Assembly: GCA_016210895.1 (NCBI GenBank)
Contig: JACQTG010000099.1
Location: 1 to 6,424, forward strand
Direction of reading: 5' to 3'
Source: Acidobacteriota bacterium
GTDB lineage: Bacteria; Acidobacteriota; Terriglobia; Acidoferrales; 2-02-FULL-67-57
DNA length: 6,424 nt
Shown here: positions 5,761 to 6,424 of the stretch, piece after piece
Layout of the letters: each line of letters begins with the position of its first letter
Position numbering within the stretch: position 1 is the stretch's first letter
The notes under the pieces: generated by a model
Database searches by the model: none
Told to the model about the DNA's origin: nothing
Seen by the model: the letters and a program-made list of their open reading frames with translations, nothing else
Made by a program: the position numbers and the translations under genes

Positions 5761-6424
5761 AGGCCACACCGACGAGAACGTTGCGGAAGCGCGCCGGGGC
5801 AGCGCCGTGGCCGGTGCCCATGGTTTGCATCGGCTGGCCCTTGCCGCAGTTGGGCGTGCCCCAGAGCGTCCAATGCGAGTGGTCGCAGATGGCGTCGCAG
5901 CTCGACCAGAACTCAGTGGTGATGCCGCTGTAGCTGGGATTTTTCAGCATACGGGTCTTCTTGCCGCCTTTGATCTCCCAGGCGATCTCGGTGCCAAACT
6001 GGAAGTGGTAGCGGCGGTCGTCGATGCTCCAGCTGCGGTTGGTTTCGAGATAGAGGGCGTCGTCGGTGTCGGCCAGCAGATCTTCAAGCTTCCAGGTGCC
6101 AGGCCGCAGGCTGACGTTGGTCATGCGGATGAGCGGGATGCGGTTCCAACTCTCGGCCCGCATCGTGCCGCCCGAGCGACCCAGGCCGATGGCGGGCGCG
6201 GTCTCGCGCGAGCTCAGATAGCCGACGAAACGGCCGTCCTTGATGATGTCGATGCACTGTGCGGGCACGCCCTCATCATCGTAGCCGAACGTGCCGAGGC
6301 CGGGACCGTGCTCGAGGCGAGCATCGGCGACGACGTTGATGAGTTCGGAGCCATACTTCAGCTGGCCCAACTTTTCGAGAGTCAGGAAACTCATCCCGGC
6401 AAAGTTGGCTTCCATTCCCAGCAC
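5750..6424 (-). CDS. tldD: TldD-type metalloprotease, C-terminal part (cut by right edge)
   Basis: The last 224 residues of a TldD/PmbA-family protein are visible; the N-terminal half lies beyond the right edge. The visible part opens with LGMEANFAGMSFLT, which in this family comes shortly after the HExxxH metal site (roughly a dozen residues), so that motif should be just outside the window. The family-typical GTFGYDDEGVPAQ (44-56 of the visible part), DGRFVGYLSSRETA (63-76) and GTMRAESWNRIPLIRMTNVSL (86-106) are present. C193 in PNCGKGQPMQ, near the C-terminus, matches the cysteine ligand of TldD proteins. Together these mark it as the catalytic subunit. It precedes the TldE-type gene in one operon with an 11-nt overlap. 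Confidence 0.88.
   Translation of the reverse strand: MLGMEANFAGMSFLTLEKLGQLKYGSELINVVADARLEHGPGLGTFGYDDEGVPAQCIDIIKDGRFVGYLSSRETAPAIGLGRSGGTMRAESWNRIPLIRMTNVSLRPGTWKLEDLLADTDDALYLETNRSWSIDDRRYHFQFGTEIAWEIKGGKKTRMLKNPSYSGITTEFWSSCDAICDHSHWTLWGTPNCGKGQPMQTMGTGHGAAPARFRNVLVGVAYAE

Noticed and set aside
5101..5922. 273-codon open frame on the plus strand
   Set aside because: It lies antisense over the well-supported TldE/TldD genes and its translation has no recognisable domain; it is a GC-driven shadow frame.
1..6424. CRISPR arrays, insertion sequences, tRNA or rRNA genes
   Set aside because: No regularly spaced repeats, transposase-like ORFs, terminal inverted repeats or RNA-gene signatures were seen.

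Overview
The window is bacterial chromosomal DNA, GC-rich (around 60% by eye) and densely coded, with seven protein genes and several structured leader regions. The mix of a type I glutamine synthetase, a pyruvoyl-dependent arginine decarboxylase starting [12 protein letters not shown], a bacterial deoxyhypusine-synthase-like protein and an unlinked-looking TldD/TldE pair resembles environmental Acidobacteriota or related soil phyla. That placement is an inference from protein flavour, not a demonstrated assignment.

Layout. Positions 1-452 (minus) hold the N-terminal third of glnA, cut by the left edge. A 261-bp divergent intergenic region (453-713) holds back-to-back control elements: a 13-bp bulged hairpin just before the glnA ribosome-binding site, and on the other strand a good sigma70-type promoter followed by a 15-bp leader hairpin. 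Positions 714-1265 (plus) encode the pyruvoyl-dependent arginine decarboxylase. It converges on a deoxyhypusine synthase-like gene at 1313-2437 (minus). A second divergent region (2438-2620) holds an 18-codon leader ORF with a strong Shine-Dalgarno sequence; its stop overlaps the agmatinase start. Agmatinase (2621-3523) is followed after 4 bp by a secreted two-domain protein (3528-4403). The right end holds, on the minus strand, a TldE/PmbA-type protein (4426-5760) and the C-terminal part of its TldD partner (5750-6424, cut by the right edge), in the order tldD-tldE with an 11-nt overlap.

How the genes fit together. The decarboxylase would make agmatine from arginine, and agmatinase would make putrescine plus urea. 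The deoxyhypusine-synthase-like enzyme, which keeps the catalytic lysine, could transfer an aminoalkyl group to give a longer polyamine such as homospermidine or spermidine-like products. So the middle of the window looks like a compact arginine-to-polyamine locus. Glutamine synthetase is a plausible nitrogen-metabolism neighbour. The most interesting unexplained signals are the three leaders (glnA hairpin, decarboxylase hairpin with a competing long-range pairing, and the agmatinase leader peptide) and the unknown secreted protein linked to agmatinase.
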